From assembly GCA_964353175.1 (NCBI GenBank), contig CAYGUX010000012.1, positions 12,760-76,759 on the forward strand: a DNA stretch of 64,000 nt, given 5' to 3'. Shown piece by piece: positions 51,533 through 61,346 of the stretch (within the stretch, counting starts at the first letter, position 1; every line of letters begins with the position of its first letter). The DNA comes from JAIYCX01 sp964353175. Lineage in GTDB: Bacteria; Bdellovibrionota_C; UBA2361; SZUA-149; DAOLCO01. A program made the position numbers and the translations under genes. Below the pieces are notes generated by a model, which was not told the DNA's origin, did not search any database, and worked only from the letters and a program-made list of their open reading frames with translations.

Positions 51533-52846
51533 CAACTTAGAAAACTTCCACTTAATCAAGGGAGGAGTAATCATAGTAGTTAAAACAACCATAATCACCA
51601 CCGCACCAAATGTTTGAGGATCCACCAAGGGTTGGCCATGAACTTTTAACTTCGCACCGATACCAACAAAGATAAGTCCAACTTCTCCTCTAGGAATCAT
51701 ACCAACACCAACTGCAATCCTATCAATACCCTTTTGTAAAACTCCTAAACCACAAACCTGTTTACCAATAATTGCGACTAAGGTTAAAACTAAGGCATAG
51801 AATAGAGTATCTATATTTTTAAATACAGTTAGATCAACTCTAGCGCCCATAATTACGAAAAAAACAGGGACTAAAAGAGATGCAATAGGTTCAATTAAAT
51901 GCTCAATATCGGATTCGCCCGTTTTACTTTTTAAGTCATTGTAATGAACAGGGTCTAATATTAAGCCGGCTGTAAACGCTCCAACAATAGAAGCTAATCC
52001 GGCTTCTGCAGCCAAATAAGATAATCCAAAGCATATAAATAAGCTCGTAGCTAACAACATACCTCGTGCTTGAAGTAGGTTTACAAATTTAAACATCTTA
52101 GGGGCTAGATAATTCCCTATAAGGACCGCACCAACTAAGAATCCAGTCGCTAAGCCAATAATTTTAACTAGACCATTTGCATCAAACTCTCTTCCAGTAT
52201 TTACAGACTCAATAACTCCGGTGACTACAGCTAGAGTTAGAAGCCCTAAAACGTCATCTATAACAGCTGCTCCTAAGATCAATTGTCCTTCTTTGGATTT
52301 AATTTTACCTAAGTCCTTCAAAACTCTTGCAGTAATCCCTACACTCGTTGCAGTTAAAGTGGCACCAACAAAGATGTGAACGTAAGGATCTGCATCTGGT
52401 AAGAACCAAGAAGAAGTAAGCCATCCAAGAAAAAATGGTGCAACTACACCTAAGATGGCAGCAAGTAAGGCGGAAACTCCTACGGACTTCATTTCCTTGA
52501 TATTAGTCTCCAAACCAACTTGAAATAATAGAAAGATTACACCTAATTCGCTTAGTATAGTAAACGACTCCTCACTTTTTAAGAATGAAAGGCTAGAGAT
52601 TCCAAGTAGTCCTAAGTTACCCAAGAGCATACCAAACACCAACTCTCCCAAAACTGCGGGCTGTCCGATTCGGATAGCAACCTCTCCCCCAATCTTAGCC
52701 CCCATCAGAATAATAACCAATCCAAGCAACAAATGGTGCATGAGTGCAGCATCCTCCCCTGAGGAAGCATAAGCATTCGTCATCGGGTAGAGAACGGCAA
52801 CGACTATAAAAATAATTGGGGCGAATCTAAACAACTTATTTTTCAT
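51530..52846 (-). CDS. Cation/proton antiporter, CPA2 (KefB/NapA-like)
   Basis: 438 codons with about 12-13 hydrophobic helices and the CPA2 features: RIGQPAVLGELVFGMLLGN, the GATLTATSVGITARVLKDL region and VIDDVLGL with the paired Asp. A leading hydrophobic segment may be a signal peptide (cut near AYA). Exchanges Na+ or K+ for H+. No KTN/TrkA domain is attached. Confidence 0.9.
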   Translation of the reverse strand: MKNKLFRFAPIIFIVVAVLYPMTNAYASSGEDAALMHHLLLGLVIILMGAKIGGEVAIRIGQPAVLGELVFGMLLGNLGLLGISSLSFLKSEESFTILSELGVIFLLFQVGLETNIKEMKSVGVSALLAAILGVVAPFFLGWLTSSWFLPDADPYVHIFVGATLTATSVGITARVLKDLGKIKSKEGQLILGAAVIDDVLGLLTLAVVTGVIESVNTGREFDANGLVKIIGLATGFLVGAVLIGNYLAPKMFKFVNLLQARGMLLATSLFICFGLSYLAAEAGLASIVGAFTAGLILDPVHYNDLKSKTGESDIEHLIEPIASLLVPVFFVIMGARVDLTVFKNIDTLFYALVLTLVAIIGKQVCGLGVLQKGIDRIAVGVGMIPRGEVGLIFVGIGAKLKVHGQPLVDPQTFGAVVIMVVLTTMITPPLIKWKFSKL

Positions 52847-53091
52847 TCTAAAAAGTCAATCCTACGGAGTAATTTAATGCGTTTTTAAATGAATGGCGAA
52901 GATACTACTTTAATCCTATCTATACTAGGAAAATCGGCACTTAAATACCTAACTAAGTAATTAGATTATTTTGACAATCCACAAAATCTAAAATAATAAG
53001 TTTAGTACATTTCGCACCACCCTGATGTATTTAATTTCAATGCTTAGTTATAATTGAAAAATAAAAAAGCTTACACTTCTAATAAAATCAC

Positions 53092-53637
53092 ATGAAACTG
53101 CACTCTTCTATAATTAACTTCCTTCTAGGGATAATCCTTTTTCCTCTAGCCTACCAAATAGTCCCTAAAACCCTGTTTAATGGTTTAGTTTTTTATAGAG
53201 GACTTACAGCATGCTTAGTTGTATTTTTCATACATTGGTTCGCAATGCTCTTTATATATAGAGGAGCGAAGAACCCACAGGGCCTACTTAACCTAAATCC
53301 ATTTTCCGTCGCTGTCATTGTACTTTGTTTCAACGCATGTTTCTTAACGATTTTCCCCGTTACCGTTGACAGGTCTGTTACAACCTTCCTTCTTGAAGAG
53401 ATAAAGAAGAACCCAGGAATGACCCATGAAGAGTTAGAAAAACTTATGATAGATGACTATATCGTTCGGAGACAGGCGATTAAACGAAGAATCGAAGAAC
53501 AACTAGTCACAGGAAATATAACCTACGAAAACGGGCGAGTAAACTTGAATAAGCAGGGAGAGGGATTCCTTGATCTATGCGGATTCATTAGGACGGTTTT
53601 TATGTTGCCTGATAGGTCCAAGGTTGAGGAGCAATAA
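53092..53637 (+). CDS. Membrane protein with C-terminal winged-helix-like region
   Basis: 181 codons. Three hydrophobic helices in residues 1-100, then a predicted helix-turn-helix (MTHEELEKLMIDDYIVRRQAIKRRIEEQL). No family recognised. Starts a plus-strand run of membrane and glycosyltransferase genes (53092-59644) with gaps of 2-30 nt, so it likely belongs to the same operon. Confidence 0.65.
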   Translation: MKLHSSIINFLLGIILFPLAYQIVPKTLFNGLVFYRGLTACLVVFFIHWFAMLFIYRGAKNPQGLLNLNPFSVAVIVLCFNACFLTIFPVTVDRSVTTFLLEEIKKNPGMTHEELEKLMIDDYIVRRQAIKRRIEEQLVTGNITYENGRVNLNKQGEGFLDLCGFIRTVFMLPDRSKVEEQ

Positions 53638-53639
53638 AC

Positions 53640-54977
53640 TTGAAACAACTCATTAGTTGGAAACTGCTTTCCCTTTTTCTAATTATCGCTCACATCTGTG
53701 ATTTATTTATACTTCCTAATGGAACTATGTGTGATTCCTTGGGATATATAAGTTATGGTTTTGATTTAGCAGGGATACCTCTATTTAGTCCCGATGAACT
53801 CCCTTTTCCTTCCTATGCTACCAACCCTTACTTCCCAATTGGATATCCTTTAATCCTAAGCTTCTTTATTCTTTTATTTAAGAAGGCATTTTTTATTCCC
53901 GTTTATATTTTCCAACATAGTTTAATCGTATTTGCACAGATTTTATTTTTGAAACTAATGAGGAACCAACAAATTCTTAGTTTTTTAGCCTTTATACTTT
54001 TTCTACTTACCCCAGAGTTTCACATCTATCCACAGTCCATAATGTCAGAAGGCCCATCAATTAGCCTTCATGCGATACTAATTCTATCTTTATTGGTCTT
54101 AATAGAAAAAGATAATAAATTTTACTATTCACTATTCTTTATTTCATCTGTGCTACTGGCAATGATAAGAGTCATGCCATTCCCAGTAATTCTCGCCACC
54201 CTAGGCCTACTATTTATATTTAAACGAATTGACATAAAAAGACTAATTAAACTCTCAATCCCAGTAGTCTTGGGGATCGGAATGATTCCGCTTTTAAACC
54301 TTTTCATTATTGGCAAACCTGTACTAACAGCAAGCTCTGGAAAACATTTCCATGATAGAACAATATTCTCACATCAATTTCCACTCATCGAAGGTAATAA
54401 GGCCCAAGAAAAGATAATATCTTTGATCGGGGAAGATGCATATAGACGACCTCATTGGGATGTCGAAGGTGGCCTTGCTGCAAAAGGCCTAGATATGGGC
54501 TTTGAAGTTGACACCCTACTTAAGGAAGCCAGCAAACCATATTTCAAACTCTATCCCTTTGAAATAGCTAAAAAGTCCCTAGTATTTACGTGGAGGACTC
54601 TCAGTAGCACGAATGAACATGAGTTTGGTATCCCAGCAAAATTTAAGACTGACCTAATGGCTATTGAACATCAAATCTACTACAAACCATTTGGAGATCT
54701 TTGGACTAGATATTTAAAAAAATTTAGAATCAATTATATTTCATATCTCTACCTAGTTAGCATTGTACTTGTTTCCATTCGAATCATACTTAGTAAACAG
54801 GATAGAAAAAACAACTTAAACTTACTTTTTCTAAGTTTATATCCGCTTATCGGAATTTTTCTTTCCTCTTGCGTCTCTTGGGACGACCCTAGACGACTAA
54901 GAGAATATATACTCTGCATGTTAATATTAACATTGCTAGGCATCCATAAGAGTTTCCAAAGTAGGATAGAAAGTTAA
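53640..54977 (+). CDS. GT-C-type membrane glycosyltransferase-like protein
   Basis: 445 codons from TTG, 2 nt after the previous stop. About nine membrane helices with an early acidic loop (MCDSLGYISYGFDLAG) of the kind seen in lipid-linked sugar transferases of the ArnT/PMT class. Acts on a surface polysaccharide or lipid, donor unknown. Confidence 0.65.
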   Translation: MKQLISWKLLSLFLIIAHICDLFILPNGTMCDSLGYISYGFDLAGIPLFSPDELPFPSYATNPYFPIGYPLILSFFILLFKKAFFIPVYIFQHSLIVFAQILFLKLMRNQQILSFLAFILFLLTPEFHIYPQSIMSEGPSISLHAILILSLLVLIEKDNKFYYSLFFISSVLLAMIRVMPFPVILATLGLLFIFKRIDIKRLIKLSIPVVLGIGMIPLLNLFIIGKPVLTASSGKHFHDRTIFSHQFPLIEGNKAQEKIISLIGEDAYRRPHWDVEGGLAAKGLDMGFEVDTLLKEASKPYFKLYPFEIAKKSLVFTWRTLSSTNEHEFGIPAKFKTDLMAIEHQIYYKPFGDLWTRYLKKFRINYISYLYLVSIVLVSIRIILSKQDRKNNLNLLFLSLYPLIGIFLSSCVSWDDPRRLREYILCMLILTLLGIHKSFQSRIES

Positions 54978-55007
54978 TCTGCACTTACCAATCTCAGTAT
55001 ATTATCA

Positions 55008-57485
55008 GTGAAGCTAAAAAACTATTTTTTAATAAACACAGTTCTAGTAGCTCTACTAATATATTTTAGTAGTATTAGCTTACCCCCAATTTTCACTTCT
55101 CCTGAGAGAGAAATAGAGATAACAATCAAAGCAACAGGTAACAAAGCTATCAATGGGCTAGGCTCTGAAGTCTGGCTTTACTCCATCAAAAGATCAGGAG
55201 GCATCGAAGTACCGTGGAATGAAGTTCAACTAGATAAGGGATGGGAGTTCCGAGAAACTTTAGCCGTTTCTTATCTTTCCCAACCTAGTATAGCACGCTG
55301 GAAAGGACAGATCAGCGCGCCACTCTACCTATATTTTGGCACTCACCCATACTCTGGAGAGGTCGAAATTAGCTCCAACGATGGTAGAGTATGGAAAGAG
55401 CAGCTCTATTCAAGAGTACAAAAAAAACACCGTAAAATTCAAATAAAACCCTCCTTTAGCTTGCTTGAAAGGGCAATATCATCCTTAGTTTTCTCTGTTG
55501 GGATATCTATCCTCCTTCTACTTATTAGTAGATTTCACCATGGTTCAGAAACTATGCAAAGAAGCTTGTACTTACTAGGCATATTCTCAACTCTTCTTGC
55601 TGGAGCTATTTACGCCATCTCAGTAAGTAGGTACTTTAACGGCTTACCCTTTAATGGAGCCCTTCAATTCTGGAATCCTCTTAGAAGGCTTTCCTACGGA
55701 GATCTTCCTGGTAGAGACTTCTTTAGTTTTCATGGAATTGGCCAAGCTATTGCTTTTTTCCCACTATTTGAGCTTCTCGGGGGTGATTTTTTTGCTTCAG
55801 AATTTCTTAGACAGTTTGGGACTTATGCACTGTACATAGTATCGGGTTTGTACTTCCTAAGATCACTTGGCCTTCCTCCTCTACTTGCCCTTGCCCTCAC
55901 TACCGCTTCAATCCTCATCGAACAATTCTTTCCACTTGCAATCCCTAAGGAAAGCTCCCTTGGCCTTAGGACCAGTCTTCCCCTACTTCTAGCAACAATC
56001 TCGTTTAATCTTGGTACCCGGTATAAGAATTTCTATTATTACGTTTTCCCAATCTTAGGTTCGATTGCAATGCTCTGGTCAACCGAACAAGGGCCTGTTG
56101 CTCTTGTAGGAATCGCTTTATGGATTCTAATAGAGAATAAAGATAGCCTACTGCAGGGCATTCTACGTACGACATACGCCTTAAGCTTATCTATCATTCT
56201 TTATTTACTCTATATAAGCATTGCATCTAAAGGACACCCTATAGAGATACTTAAATATAGTTTAGTGGATATTGGAGGTGATCAAAGATGGTTTTTTGGG
56301 GCTCCACCGAATCCTTTCATTGCTAGAATTGAAGATTTTTTTACCGCTCCTGTATTAAATTCTTTAATCTATTTCCTAATATCAATCTCCATACTCATAT
56401 TGACCCTTATATTTAAGAGAATTAGAAACCAAAGTGGTCAAGGCTTAATTCTATTTGTTTTAATCTCAAACTCGCTAGCCTCACTCCTGATGCAAACGGG
56501 ATATACCTCAGAATTATATAATGCTTGCGCGGAAAGAGGTTTATACCTCGTAGCTTGTGTCTATATTTATAGACTACTACCGAATATACTTAAATCACTT
56601 ACAGTATATCCTGCCTATCTGATCGTTCTAGTCACACCCATAGCGCTATCTCAACAAGTCTCAAACTTAAACGAAAGGGCTCTATCCTCTCGTAGCTATA
56701 TTTATTACCCTAAACTAAGATCTAGCTTGGGAACATATTATAGTGGACTTGATAGCGCCATCAGAGAGATACAAACACATCCAAATACAAGTTTCCATTC
56801 TGACTATAGAGGCTTTATTGAAGAACTCCTGGGATCAAAACCTATAACAAGATTTGACTATATTATTCATGCCTTAGGGAAGGAGAAACGAAAAGAATAT
56901 CTAAACCTGTTTAAAAGCCCTCCGACTTTTATACAAACCTTAAAACGATCCCACACACAATATGCTAGGTGGCTACAGCAAGAGGTATGGCCATATTATA
57001 AAAAAATCTTAGAAGGATATGAGCCATTCACCGAAACGGCATCCAGTATTATTTGGAAAATCAAACCGTCAAATTCTCAAATATTAGAAAGCAATTCGAT
57101 AACTATAAAAGAAGACAAAGACACCTATGACATAGGGCAAATTGTTAAAGAGCAAGAAATAATTTTTAATGGAAAGATGTTCTGGGAGGCGGAGATTAAA
57201 TACAACCTTGGTAAAAACTACCTAGGGAAAGGACTTAGTCGGAACTTAATACACTTTGAGCCCAATCCAGACCCTTATGCTATTCCCGTCTCTATTCCAC
57301 CCTACGAAAAGACTTTTACTTTTCCCATTATAGTAAAAAACTCTGAATTTAAGTTACATAGGAATACAATTGGTTTATTTTCTAGTAATTCCGACTTGAA
57401 AATAGAAGAACTTAAACTCACACCTTTACATTATCCTCGTATAAGTTTAGAGGCTATGTTTGAACTAAATAGAAATTCTCAATAA
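55008..57485 (+). CDS. Large membrane protein, probable glycosyltransferase
   Basis: 825 codons from GTG. N-terminal helix and beta-rich periplasmic domain (about residues 30-150), then about ten helices with an acidic/aromatic loop GDLPGRDFFSFHGIGQ, and a soluble C-terminal domain. Plan fits GT-C enzymes of polyprenyl-phosphate-sugar pathways. Specific role unknown. Confidence 0.6.
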   Translation: MKLKNYFLINTVLVALLIYFSSISLPPIFTSPEREIEITIKATGNKAINGLGSEVWLYSIKRSGGIEVPWNEVQLDKGWEFRETLAVSYLSQPSIARWKGQISAPLYLYFGTHPYSGEVEISSNDGRVWKEQLYSRVQKKHRKIQIKPSFSLLERAISSLVFSVGISILLLLISRFHHGSETMQRSLYLLGIFSTLLAGAIYAISVSRYFNGLPFNGALQFWNPLRRLSYGDLPGRDFFSFHGIGQAIAFFPLFELLGGDFFASEFLRQFGTYALYIVSGLYFLRSLGLPPLLALALTTASILIEQFFPLAIPKESSLGLRTSLPLLLATISFNLGTRYKNFYYYVFPILGSIAMLWSTEQGPVALVGIALWILIENKDSLLQGILRTTYALSLSIILYLLYISIASKGHPIEILKYSLVDIGGDQRWFFGAPPNPFIARIEDFFTAPVLNSLIYFLISISILILTLIFKRIRNQSGQGLILFVLISNSLASLLMQTGYTSELYNACAERGLYLVACVYIYRLLPNILKSLTVYPAYLIVLVTPIALSQQVSNLNERALSSRSYIYYPKLRSSLGTYYSGLDSAIREIQTHPNTSFHSDYRGFIEELLGSKPITRFDYIIHALGKEKRKEYLNLFKSPPTFIQTLKRSHTQYARWLQQEVWPYYKKILEGYEPFTETASSIIWKIKPSNSQILESNSITIKEDKDTYDIGQIVKEQEIIFNGKMFWEAEIKYNLGKNYLGKGLSRNLIHFEPNPDPYAIPVSIPPYEKTFTFPIIVKNSEFKLHRNTIGLFSSNSDLKIEELKLTPLHYPRISLEAMFELNRNSQ

Positions 57486-57507
57486 ACCTCAGCTGGAGAA
57501 TTACAAA

Positions 57508-58518
57508 ATGTCATCTGACACCACTTCTAGCGAACCACTTGATATAATGCTTTCCATAGTTTGCGTGGTAAAAGACGATTTTGATTCTATTGAAAAATCT
57601 CTATCTTCAATAATAGAATCTGTAAAAAACTTATGTAATGACTTCGAAGTAGTCTTAGTAGATAACGCGTCTTTAGACGGAACATCTGAAAAACTTCAAA
57701 AGATTATCAGAGAAGATTCTTTCCCTAACACCCAAGTGTATGTTTTAGCCCATGAAGTGGATAAAGATATCGCTACTTGGGCTGGACTTGAAGGGTCTAT
57801 TGGAGACTATATATTAATCTTTGATCCGAGCAGAGACACGCTTAAGCCCTTAGAAGATATGCTTGAAGAAGCCTTAAAAGATGCTGATGTTGTCTATGCT
57901 AAAAATACAGCTAAGTCTCAAATGACTTTAAGCTATAGAATCACAACATCGATCTTCGATAGCCTATACTCTTTTATCCACGGCGTAAAACTTAATGCAA
58001 ATGCTCCCTCACTAAAATTAGTAAATAGGATGGTGTTAAATAATATACTAAGGAACGCTAATCCAGATCTAGCTTATCGGCACCTTCCATTAACTAAAGG
58101 GTACAAAAGATCAAATTTAGAGTATCAAGCAGAAGTTGGAAGCAAACATCAACATGATTCTTTTATGCAGTACCTAGATCGTGGCATTAGACTACTAATC
58201 ACAACAAAAAAAGGGCCAATAAGACTTATTTCCCTAATGTCTTTATTTGGAGCTGGTTTTAATTTGCTCTACTCATTTTATGTGCTCTTAATTGCAATGT
58301 TTAAAGAAGATGTGGCTCCTGGCTGGGTAACCTTATCTATGCAACAGGCCTCTATGTTTTTTCTTGTATTCTTAGTGTTTTTAGTTTTCGGAGAATATGT
58401 GGCCCACCTAATTAGCCTACAAGATAGGACAGGAAGGTATTCTGTCGCTAATGAATACTTTAGTTCCATTCTAACCAGACGATCAAAGTTAAACGTACTG
58501 AATCAAAGTAATGATTAG
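57508..58518 (+). CDS. Family-2 glycosyltransferase with two C-terminal helices
   Basis: 336 codons. GT-A fold start LSIVCVVKDDFDSIEKSLSSI, DNASLDGTSEKL, and acidic ILIFDPSRDTL in the nucleotide-sugar site; two membrane helices near the C-terminus as in dolichyl/undecaprenyl-phosphate sugar synthases. Likely supplies lipid-linked sugar to the GT-C proteins upstream. Confidence 0.82.
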   Translation: MSSDTTSSEPLDIMLSIVCVVKDDFDSIEKSLSSIIESVKNLCNDFEVVLVDNASLDGTSEKLQKIIREDSFPNTQVYVLAHEVDKDIATWAGLEGSIGDYILIFDPSRDTLKPLEDMLEEALKDADVVYAKNTAKSQMTLSYRITTSIFDSLYSFIHGVKLNANAPSLKLVNRMVLNNILRNANPDLAYRHLPLTKGYKRSNLEYQAEVGSKHQHDSFMQYLDRGIRLLITTKKGPIRLISLMSLFGAGFNLLYSFYVLLIAMFKEDVAPGWVTLSMQQASMFFLVFLVFLVFGEYVAHLISLQDRTGRYSVANEYFSSILTRRSKLNVLNQSND

Positions 58519-59644
58519 CTCTGATACTCTACAAGCAGACACGGTTATAATTGGAGCTGGTTTCTTTGGGTGTGCGCTTGCGCTCCATTTAGTTGAAAGT
58601 AAAAAATCTAAGTCTGTTATATTGCTTGAACAAGAAAGCGATATTCTTTTAAGAGCTTCTAAAATAAATCAAGCTAGAGTTCATAATGGTTATCATTATC
58701 CAAGAAGCTTTACGACTGCTTACAGAAGTAGAAAAAACTTTCCTAAGTTCTGCCTCGACTTCCCGGAAGCGATAGAAAACAACTTCAATAAAATATATGC
58801 CGTAGCCAAGATTAATTCTAAAGTAAGCGCTAAACAATTTGAACGCTTCTGCAAAGAGATCGGAGCTGAGATAGATCCTGTATCTAGCAACTATGAGAGT
58901 TTATTTGAAAATCGACTGATAGAAAGAGCTTATCACGTTAAAGAATGTGCCTTTAATGCAGTTATACTAGCGAATATTCTTAGAGAATCTCTTAAAAAGG
59001 CTAATATTCAAACTCTACTTAGTACTAAAGCAAGTAGCATTACATCTACGAAAGAAAAAGGACACTCCCTTAAAGTATGGCTAAATAATAGCTCTATAAC
59101 AAACGATGGTCCACACATACTAACTAATCAGGTATTCAACTGTGCATACTCTGGAATAAACGATGTTCAAGGTGAGTTCAGCACAACTCAAACTAAATTC
59201 AAACACGAAGTAGCAGAACTTGCATTAGTAGAACTACCTGAAACGTACAGAAACATAGGAATCACAGTGGTCGATGGCCCATTCTTTTCTGTAATGCCTT
59301 ATCCTGCAGAGAACCTACACACCCTCTCTCACGTCAGATACACTCCCCATCACTCATACTTAGATGAAGAAGGTAAGTCTGCATACGAAGGGATTAAAAA
59401 CTTTACGAAATCTACTAGAGTAGATCGAATGATAAGGGATGCCAAAAGATATCTCCCATTTATCGCTGATTGTGAGTATAAAAAATCAATCTTTGAACTA
59501 AAGACAGTGCTTATCCGAAACGAAAAAGATGACGGCCGACCAATATTGTTTGAAAAGAATCAAGGCTTGCCTAATGTCTATTCAGTCTTGGGGAGTAAGA
59601 TTGATAATGTTTATGATGTGTTTAAGGCTTTGGAAGGGATTTAA
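58511..59644 (+). CDS. FAD-dependent oxidoreductase (DAO family)
   Basis: 377 codons, overlapping the glycosyltransferase by 8 nt. FAD motif VIIGAGFFGCALALHLVES and the Glu of the second strand (VILLEQE); the C-terminal DAO-type substrate domain follows. Probably modifies a sugar or lipid intermediate of this surface-polysaccharide operon; substrate unknown. Confidence 0.8.
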   Translation: MISSDTLQADTVIIGAGFFGCALALHLVESKKSKSVILLEQESDILLRASKINQARVHNGYHYPRSFTTAYRSRKNFPKFCLDFPEAIENNFNKIYAVAKINSKVSAKQFERFCKEIGAEIDPVSSNYESLFENRLIERAYHVKECAFNAVILANILRESLKKANIQTLLSTKASSITSTKEKGHSLKVWLNNSSITNDGPHILTNQVFNCAYSGINDVQGEFSTTQTKFKHEVAELALVELPETYRNIGITVVDGPFFSVMPYPAENLHTLSHVRYTPHHSYLDEEGKSAYEGIKNFTKSTRVDRMIRDAKRYLPFIADCEYKKSIFELKTVLIRNEKDDGRPILFEKNQGLPNVYSVLGSKIDNVYDVFKALEGI

Positions 59645-59662
59645 TTTGGGGGCTACTTAAAA

Positions 59663-61045
59663 TTACTCTCTAATTTCTACCAAGGATAGTAATGATCTCG
59701 CCAATGCCTCGTCTTCTTCTTTAAATACTCCACGTAGATTAAACACAATACTTTGGTTCTCGATTCTGGGGAAAATCGCTGGTGACATATTTCTGAGGTC
59801 ACTGACCCTAGCATCCAAACTTTCTTTCCCCCGCCTTTTATAACGAATAGCAATGCTTTTCATAGCCTTGCCCGGGGTAGATCCCCCACCTAAAAAGGCA
59901 TCATCATCCTCAATAGAAAATAATTTAGGAGATCCTGTAGCAGTAATAATTTTTCCAGCGCGTACTTTCAAACTCTCCAATGATTCAGATAACAACATAT
60001 ATAGAGGTATGGTTTCCTTATAGTCAGAATTTAGATAAGACATTAAAGTGCCTTCAAGCCCTCTTAATGTAAACTTACAGACGCGAAACATTCGACTAAA
60101 CTTATCCTTTCTGATCTTATCAATAGCCTGACTATTCCCCACTATAATTCCAGCTTGTGGTCCTCCTAAAAGCTTATCGCCACTAAAACAACAAACTAAT
60201 GTTCCAGCCTTCATAACCTCCTGAACACTTAGTTCTCTTTCCAATCCCCACTGAGCAAGATCAACAAAAGCACCGCTCCCTAAATCAGCCAAAACAGGCA
60301 CGCCATGCTTAGCTCCAAGCTTACATAAATCTTCTATAGAAGGTGTCTCTGCAAAACCCTCGATTCTAAAGTTCGACTGATGAACAAAAAGTATAGCTCC
60401 AGTATTCTCATTGAACTTAGCCTCATAATCCTTTAAGTGAGTTTTATTAGTTGTTCCAACTTCAACCATCTTACAACCACTCTCCTCCATTATATCTGGC
60501 ATCCTATAGGACCCTCCGATTTCAACCAATTGACTTCTACTAATCACAACCTCCTTTCCCTTCACTAATGCCCTTAGCATTAGAAATGTTGCCGCTGCGT
60601 TGTTATTTACAACTGTAGTTGATTCCGCCCCACATAATTCACGAATAATATTTTCTATAAACTCTTCCCTAATAGACCGACCTCCTGAATTTCGCTCAGC
60701 TTGCACAAGATTAGGCCTACTAGTTATCTCCAAATACTTATTAGCCCAAGAACCAATTGGAGCGCGGCCCAATCCTGTATGCAACAATATTCCTGATGAA
60801 TTAATAGCTCTAAGACCATTGGGCAAAAACTGTTCTGCCTTCTTTTTAATCATTAAAATGATCTTAAGATCATCTATACTTGCGGAATCCTCGCTCTCAA
60901 TACTCCCACGAATATCATCAAGTACCTTGCGTGTTATAAATTTAAGATAACCAGTCCCCCATTCATTTAAAATCGGAGCTAATACAGGTTCCGCTAAGAT
61001 GCTGGTTATAGAAGGAATATTTTGATACTTAGACTCTTTCGTCAT
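59663..61045 (-). CDS. selA: L-seryl-tRNA(Sec) selenium transferase
   Basis: 460 codons from ATG at 61045 with AAGG 10 nt upstream; a TTG at 61066 would add seven residues. PLP enzyme with lysine in CCFSGDKLLGGPQAG, N-terminal NSSGILLHTGLGRAPIG and VNNNAAATFLMLRAL. It turns serine on tRNA-Sec into selenocysteine using selenophosphate. Full family length (E. coli about 463). Lies 45 nt after tRNA-Sec on the same strand, so the two are probably one transcript. Confidence 0.96.
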   Translation of the reverse strand: MTKESKYQNIPSITSILAEPVLAPILNEWGTGYLKFITRKVLDDIRGSIESEDSASIDDLKIILMIKKKAEQFLPNGLRAINSSGILLHTGLGRAPIGSWANKYLEITSRPNLVQAERNSGGRSIREEFIENIIRELCGAESTTVVNNNAAATFLMLRALVKGKEVVISRSQLVEIGGSYRMPDIMEESGCKMVEVGTTNKTHLKDYEAKFNENTGAILFVHQSNFRIEGFAETPSIEDLCKLGAKHGVPVLADLGSGAFVDLAQWGLERELSVQEVMKAGTLVCCFSGDKLLGGPQAGIIVGNSQAIDKIRKDKFSRMFRVCKFTLRGLEGTLMSYLNSDYKETIPLYMLLSESLESLKVRAGKIITATGSPKLFSIEDDDAFLGGGSTPGKAMKSIAIRYKRRGKESLDARVSDLRNMSPAIFPRIENQSIVFNLRGVFKEEDEALARSLLSLVEIRE

Positions 61046-61090
61046 TTTTTTTGTACCTTGTGGCAAACTTGACTTAAATTTTGTAGACTT

Positions 61091-61185
61091 TGGCGGAAGC
61101 GTATGGGAATCGAACCCACCAGGACCTTATTAGGGCCCTTATCAGTTTTGAAGACTGAAGACATCGCCAGACACCTCACACTTCC
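61091..61185 (-). tRNA. selC: tRNA-Sec (anticodon TCA)
   Basis: 95 nt. 8-bp acceptor stem starting GGAAGTGT and ending ACGCTTCC plus discriminator G and encoded CCA; anticodon loop CTTCAAA with TCA in a TCAGT/ACTGA stem; long extra arm with AGGGCC/GGTCCT stem; T-loop TTCGATT. These match bacterial selenocysteine tRNA. Placed directly before selA and about 160 bp from the divergent selenoprotein-like gene. Confidence 0.95.
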
Positions 61186-61346
61186 AAAGATTATGCACTA
61201 TATCACTCTACATATATATAAGCTACTTACGTCAATAAATTACAGACTGCTACCTAAGAATAGTAGCGTGAATCTACTTCGGGGGGAGCCTCACCTAAAT
61301 AATAAATATTTAATTTTACTAAAAAAGCCGATACAATCTTAAATAG

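Noticed and set aside
61103..61342. 79-codon plus-strand frame
   Set aside because: It covers the tRNA-Sec gene on the other strand and its product is meaningless.
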